From contig DAOVMU010000008.1 of assembly GCA_030630585.1 (NCBI GenBank), positions 1-16,732 on the forward strand: a stretch of DNA of 16,732 nucleotides. Direction: 5' to 3'. Below, piece by piece: positions 13,741 through 16,732 of this stretch; position 1 is the stretch's first letter, and every line of letters starts with the position of its first letter. A program made the position numbers and the translations under genes. A model generated the notes under the pieces. It ran no database searches and was not told the origin of the DNA. It saw nothing but the letters and a program-made list of their open reading frames with translations. Origin of the DNA: Candidatus Bathyarchaeota archaeon. GTDB taxonomy: Archaea > Thermoproteota > Bathyarchaeia > Bathyarchaeales > Bathycorpusculaceae.

Positions 13741-14049
13741 CTGAAGAAAACTCTGCTTTACTCTGCAGTTGCTGTAGTTACAGGACTATTGTTAACACTG
13801 GTTCCGTTAATCACGCTTGCAGAAATCAAAGCGGGATACAATCATTATGCGATGCCAAGGTCGCTTTCTCAACGAATGGAAACACTTGAAGGGGCGCGTG
13901 CACACTTCGACGCGGATACGCCAAGGTATTCGGCTTATGACTTGGAGATTTTGGCTTTCAGCTTTGTAATTGCATTAGTTGCGTACGTGTTGTTTAAGCG
14001 TAGGACACCTCATCATGATCATAGATGGAGTGGCCCATTCCCGTACTAG
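13741..14049 (+). CDS. 102-aa two-TM membrane protein with apparent CTG start
   Basis: Small membrane protein of unknown function. From the CTG at 13741 the product begins (M)KKTLLYSAVAVVTG, a classic basic start plus hydrophobic helix (about 4-27). An external loop of about 40 residues follows (ending PRYSAYD), then a second helix at about 69-85 and a basic, His-rich tail (KRRTPHHDHRW). No ATG, GTG or TTG exists upstream in frame near a ribosome site; the first TTG is at codon 17, inside the first helix. AGGGAGG at 13726-13732 lies 8 bases before the CTG, so initiation at CTG is the simplest reading; a sequence error is the alternative. It follows the membrane-tethered regulator by 73 bases and has its own promoter. 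Confidence 0.7.
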   Translation: MKKTLLYSAVAVVTGLLLTLVPLITLAEIKAGYNHYAMPRSLSQRMETLEGARAHFDADTPRYSAYDLEILAFSFVIALVAYVLFKRRTPHHDHRWSGPFPY

Positions 14050-14058
14050 TTTTAGTAC
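14043..14058 (+). repeat. Inverted repeat GTACTA-GTTT-TAGTAC
   Basis: A perfect 6-base inverted repeat with a 4-base spacer that overlaps the TAG stop of the two-TM gene and lies 6 bases before the second TGTTCTAAAA element. It could be a hairpin at the end of the upstream transcript or an operator for the beta-propeller gene. Confidence 0.45.
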
Positions 14059-14063
14059 AATGG

Positions 14064-14084
14064 TGTTCTAAAACATAGCATTAA
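14064..14084 (+). promoter_or_regulatory. Promoter with shared TGTTCTAAAA element, copy 2
   Basis: The identical 10-mer at 14064-14073 is followed after 6 bases by ATTAAG, in register with copy 1. It predicts a start near 14107 and leaves room for the GGAGAGGG ribosome site at 14119-14126. A TTTTATAC nearer the gene (about 14099-14106) is a competing TATA candidate. Confidence 0.45.
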
Positions 14085-14134
14085 GACAGACGAATCCATT
14101 TTATACACGTTGAAGCTTGGAGAGGGAAATTAAA

Positions 14135-15847
14135 ATGAAAAAAGTGAAAGTTGGAATTTTGGTTTCACTTATCGTAATCAGCGCAATTGCTATGCTATGC
14201 ACTGACGTCGAATATGTTAGGGCTGCGTTGAACAAGTTCACATCATACGAGGAGCTTGAAGAATTCCTGCTATGTAGGAAACACGGTTATGCGCGTTTTC
14301 CGGATTTTAGGGGAAGAATACAGGGTTCAGCTGAGCTCAGGATGATGGAAGGTCTTAATGGTTATTCTAACACAAATGTTCAAGTGGAAGGCGTAGATGA
14401 AGCGGACATCGTCAAGACTGACGGGGAATTCATGTATGTAATCTCTGGTCAAGCAGTGTTTATCGTCAAGGCTTATCCTGCAGAGGAAGCAGTTGTCCTG
14501 TCAAAAATAACTGTGAACGGAACAATGAAACAAATATTCTTAAATGAAAAAAGAATTGTCGTGTTCTACGAAAACGATTCAGGAAATGAAGCTAAGACGT
14601 TCATTAACATTTATGATATATCAGATAGAGAAAACCCAATACTTAAAAGGGAAATAGCTGTTACTGGTCGCTATTTTACCTCTAGGATGATCAATGATTA
14701 CGTGTATGTTGTCGTTCGGAAGACAGCTTCGCTTGTTGAAGATGAAGTGTCCCTTCCAGAAATCTCGTCTGAAGATAAATGCAAAGTCATATCTGCAACC
14801 GAAATTTACTACTCCGATATTACCGCCTACGGATACATATTCACAACAATCGTGGCTGTAAATATATATGAAGATGAGCAAGAGCCATCCTATGAAACAA
14901 TATTGTCTAGTTGGCAAACAAGCATCTACGTTTCTCTGGAAAATATTTACTTGGCTGTAGACTACCGGAACAAAGCTGCTCTACATCGATTTCACGTAGA
15001 GAATGATGAAGTCTCTTATGTTGCTCACGGCGTAGTTCCTGGAACAGTTCTAAACCAGTTTTCCATGGATGAGCATGAAGGCTACTTCAGAATAGCCACT
15101 ACACTCCGCCTGGAAAACAATGTCTATACTTTGAATATGGATTTGGAAATAGTTGGCAGATTGGAAAACATTGCCCCTAGAGAAACTATACATTCAGCAC
15201 GTTTCATGGGAAACGTATGTTACCTTGTCACTTTCGAAAAGATTGATCCATTCTTTGTAATCGACCTTTCAAATCCATACAACCCAGAAATCCTCGGCGA
15301 GCTAAAGGTAACTGGCTACTCTGACTACCTACACCTGTATGATGAAAACCACGTGATAGGAGTAGGCAAAGAAGCAATTCCGGCAAGAGGCGATTTCTCT
15401 TGGCATCAAGGAGTGAAAATATCGCTTTTCGACGTCACAGACATGTCCTGTCCAAAGGAGATAGCTAAGTACGAAATAGGCGATAGAGGATCGGATTCAC
15501 CAGTTCTAAGAGACCACAAAGCGTTCCTATTTAACAAAGAAAAAAATCTGTTGGTTATACCTGTTTTAGTTACGGAGATAAATGAAAGCGGGTCTCCCCC
15601 ATACATTTACGGTAGAAGTATGTGGCAAGGTGCATACGTGTTCACCATATCATTGACGCTTGAAGAAAAAATCGTTCTGAGGGGCAACGTAACTCACGTC
15701 GAAAACGGCGATGTGCAAGACACTGACTATCATATTTCACGGACACTTTACATAGGCGACGTTCTCTACACGATTTCATGCAGCAAAATAAAGATGAACT
15801 CTCTGCTGGATCTCAGCGAAATCAACGAGTTAGACCTTAACGGGTAA
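14135..15847 (+). CDS. Secreted beta-propeller protein (PF09826 / COG4880-like)
   Basis: Predicted extracellular protein of 570 residues. A signal peptide or anchor covers residues 1-30 (MKKVKVGILVSLIVISAIAM). The domain hallmark follows at about 78-100: S-N-T-N-V-Q-V-E-G-V-D-E-A-D-I-V-K-T-D-G, the opening of the large archaeal/bacterial beta-propeller family. Repeated blade-like strands continue to the end (for example FFVIDLSNPYNPEILGEL and ISLFDVTDMSCPKEIAKY). The C-terminal YIGDVLYTISCSKIKM matches the usual end of the family, so the gene looks complete. The ATG at 14135 is chosen because GGAGAGGG at 14119-14126 is well spaced; the TTG at 14117 would overlap that site. Its substrate or ligand is unknown; such propellers usually mediate protein contacts. 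It is followed by three small genes at operon spacing. Confidence 0.88.
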   Translation: MKKVKVGILVSLIVISAIAMLCTDVEYVRAALNKFTSYEELEEFLLCRKHGYARFPDFRGRIQGSAELRMMEGLNGYSNTNVQVEGVDEADIVKTDGEFMYVISGQAVFIVKAYPAEEAVVLSKITVNGTMKQIFLNEKRIVVFYENDSGNEAKTFINIYDISDRENPILKREIAVTGRYFTSRMINDYVYVVVRKTASLVEDEVSLPEISSEDKCKVISATEIYYSDITAYGYIFTTIVAVNIYEDEQEPSYETILSSWQTSIYVSLENIYLAVDYRNKAALHRFHVENDEVSYVAHGVVPGTVLNQFSMDEHEGYFRIATTLRLENNVYTLNMDLEIVGRLENIAPRETIHSARFMGNVCYLVTFEKIDPFFVIDLSNPYNPEILGELKVTGYSDYLHLYDENHVIGVGKEAIPARGDFSWHQGVKISLFDVTDMSCPKEIAKYEIGDRGSDSPVLRDHKAFLFNKEKNLLVIPVLVTEINESGSPPYIYGRSMWQGAYVFTISLTLEEKIVLRGNVTHVENGDVQDTDYHISRTLYIGDVLYTISCSKIKMNSLLDLSEINELDLNG

Positions 15848-15861
15848 AGGAGGCTACGTGA

Positions 15862-16026
15862 TTGACTTTAAACGAGTTGATCCGAGCACTTGGAGACCTT
15901 GCGGAAGTCGCAGTAACAATTCTGTTGGCTTACGTAGTGTACAAAATAGCGATACTTGTAGACACACTTAGTTACAAGGTTAAGGAAGATAGAAGTCCGC
16001 AAACAGAAGGTGAAAAAAATGAATAG
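15862..16026 (+). CDS. 54-aa single-pass membrane protein
   Basis: A short gene of 54 codons plus stop, starting at TTG 15862. GGAGG at 15849-15853 lies 8 bases upstream and begins right after the propeller gene's stop. The product reads (M)TLNELIRALGDLAEV at the N-terminus, a membrane helix at about 15-34 (VAVTILLAYVVYKIAILVD), and a charged tail (KVKEDRSPQTEGEKNE). The end overlaps the next gene's ATG by 8 bases, implying coupled translation. Coding is supported by the hydrophobic pattern, ribosome site and tight packing. Function is not recognised; position suggests a membrane partner of the propeller protein or of the two-TM protein downstream. Confidence 0.72.
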   Translation: MTLNELIRALGDLAEVAVTILLAYVVYKIAILVDTLSYKVKEDRSPQTEGEKNE

Positions 16027-16345
16027 AAAGAAAGCTATTCTCGCAGCACTAATCGTCGTCACAATGATTTATCCTCTGATCTTCACAATGCTTTGTTACC
16101 TTCGGCAGACGACTCCGCTAGATTTGCAGCCATTTCACACAACCATGTACGGGCAAACAGCCTACGTTTTAGGAATAGTTCTCATAATGTCATGGATTAC
16201 CTACATTGGATGGCGAAGAAAAAATGGACACGAAAGTGTCTACGCGGAATTAACTAGTCTGGAGTATGTTTGCTGCCTGGGCCTAAATGGAGCGCATAGA
16301 GAGAAGAAAGGATGGGAACTATATGTCATCGAAACAGTATTGTAA
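16019..16345 (+). CDS. 108-aa two-TM membrane protein
   Basis: Unrecognised membrane protein. A basic start (MNRKK) is followed by helix 1 at about 6-28, an external loop of about 18 residues (QTTPLDLQPFHTTMYG), helix 2 at about 47-64 (ending YIGWRRKNG), and a cytoplasmic tail with two adjacent cysteines (YVCC). The ATG at 16019 is preferred: GAAGGTGA just upstream serves as ribosome site, though the GTG of that sequence is an in-frame alternative start at 16010. It overlaps the previous gene by 8 bases and the next by 23 bases. Layout and size echo the CTG-start protein upstream (two helices, short loop, basic tail), but I see no clear sequence identity. Confidence 0.68.
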   Translation: MNRKKAILAALIVVTMIYPLIFTMLCYLRQTTPLDLQPFHTTMYGQTAYVLGIVLIMSWITYIGWRRKNGHESVYAELTSLEYVCCLGLNGAHREKKGWELYVIETVL

Positions 16346-16547
16346 ATACGTTGAGAAAAGAAGTGTAAGAAGGAAGAACGGAGAATTTCCAGAAGCGCAT
16401 CATAGGATGCCTGACGGAAAACTGGTTGAAACAGTGCAGATATGTCTTCGGTGTGGAAAAAAGTTTTCATTCAAGCGGGGTCGTAAACGCTGTCCATGTT
16501 GCCTCTGTCTTCTTAGAACAAAGACCCTAGTTCTGAAACTTCCCTAA
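16323..16547 (+). CDS. 74-aa zinc-ribbon protein
   Basis: Small basic protein with a C-terminal zinc ribbon: CLRCGKKFSF (Cys41, Cys44) and RCPCCLC (Cys57, Cys60, with extra Cys59 and Cys62). The first half is Lys/Arg-rich with paired histidines (EAHHRMPDG). It probably binds zinc and may bind nucleic acid or a protein partner; no named family is recognised. ATG at 16323 is chosen because AAAGGATGGG lies at 16307-16316; a longer frame from the ATG at 16287 would add 12 residues without a ribosome site. It overlaps the end of the two-TM gene and is the last gene of the propeller group, followed by a double T-run. Confidence 0.72.
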   Translation: MSSKQYCKYVEKRSVRRKNGEFPEAHHRMPDGKLVETVQICLRCGKKFSFKRGRKRCPCCLCLLRTKTLVLKLP

Positions 16548-16561
16548 TTTTTTTGGTTTTT
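16548..16561 (+). terminator. Double oligo-T terminator of the propeller operon
   Basis: T7 (16548-16554), GG, then T5 (16557-16561) directly after the zinc-ribbon stop codon, fitting archaeal termination. The convergent M24 peptidase gene ends 13 bases further on. Confidence 0.55.
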
Positions 16562-16573
16562 CATACTAGTTTT

Positions 16574-16732
16574 CTAACTGATAGTCAAGGCGTCTAGATC
16601 TCTTGGGTAATATGTAATTATCTCTGCGCCGTCTTCGGTTATTAAAACAGTGTCTGAATGGCGAAATCCTGCATATCCTGTTTCGTAAATGCCTGGTTCG
16701 CAGCTTACAACCATTCCAGCGCGTAAAGGTTC
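16574..16732 (-). CDS. M24-family Xaa-Pro peptidase, C-terminal part
   Basis: The last 52 codons and stop of a metallopeptidase that enters from the right edge. The visible protein shows the pita-bread-fold signature of the M24 family: RAGMVVSCEPGIYETG (the Glu of EPGIY is a metal ligand), GFRHSDTVLITEDGAE (the Glu of TEDG is the second ligand, and the His of FRHSD is typical), and the usual closing YYPRDLDALTIS. This end matches proline dipeptidase / Xaa-Pro aminopeptidase (PepQ/PepP) proteins, cytosolic enzymes that release residues next to proline. The rest lies outside the window, so the exact subtype is open. Confidence 0.9.
   Translation of the reverse strand, partial: EPLRAGMVVSCEPGIYETGYAGFRHSDTVLITEDGAEIITYYPRDLDALTIS

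Noticed and set aside
1..16732. Search for CRISPR arrays, insertion sequences, tRNA or rRNA genes and attachment sites
   Set aside because: None seen by eye: no regularly spaced direct repeats, no transposase or integrase reading frame, no complete tRNA cloverleaf. Small structured RNAs cannot be excluded without a covariance-model search.

Overview
The window looks like a chromosomal piece of an uncultivated archaeon, most likely Bathyarchaeia (the former MCG group of Thermoproteota). Reasons: the archaeal-type LonB protease, an Hjc Holliday-junction resolvase, the archaeal/eukaryal ribosomal protein eL33 (L35Ae), TATA-box promoters with oligo-T terminators, strong GGAGG ribosome-binding sites, and a small winged-helix regulator of a type I associate with bathyarchaeal genomes. 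The lineage is inferred from protein resemblance and could not be checked by search.

Layout. Positions 1-2299 are housekeeping on the + strand: the 3' end of lonB, hjc and the eL33 gene. A PD-(D/E)xK nuclease with an N-terminal helical/winged-helix region follows on the - strand (2288-2983). Next come a class III PLP aminotransferase related to glutamate-1-semialdehyde aminomutase (3310-4605) and a convergent mobA (4640-5254). From 5393 to 7573 lies a small regulatory block: a 39-residue double-CxxC microprotein on +, facing a translationally coupled winged-helix/ParA-MinD pair on -, then two more small - strand genes (an HTH_45-like regulator and a 63-residue protein). Positions 7574-8135 are mostly gene-poor with doubtful ORFs; an ASCH-domain gene is at 8136-8453; another gene-poor stretch (8454-8959) holds a striking C7/G5-A-G6 tract.

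The second half (8960-16547, all +) is a run of secreted and membrane proteins. It begins with an extracellular protein whose C39-like cysteine peptidase domain is nested inside an Ig-like repeat and whose dockerin-like tail is in a different reading frame. A membrane-anchored metallopeptidase with a metzincin/archaemetzincin-like signature follows, then a membrane-tethered winged-helix regulator, a two-TM protein that appears to start at CTG, and a secreted beta-propeller protein followed by three tightly packed small genes (54-aa membrane protein, 108-aa two-TM protein, 74-aa zinc ribbon). The CTG-start gene and the beta-propeller gene share an identical upstream 10-mer at nearly the same distance from their TATA-like boxes, which suggests co-regulation, possibly by the nearby membrane-tethered regulator. 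The window closes with the C-terminus of an M24 Xaa-Pro peptidase on the - strand.

The best candidates for something new are this cell-surface cluster and the ParA/winged-helix pair, which resembles a minimal partition-type module.
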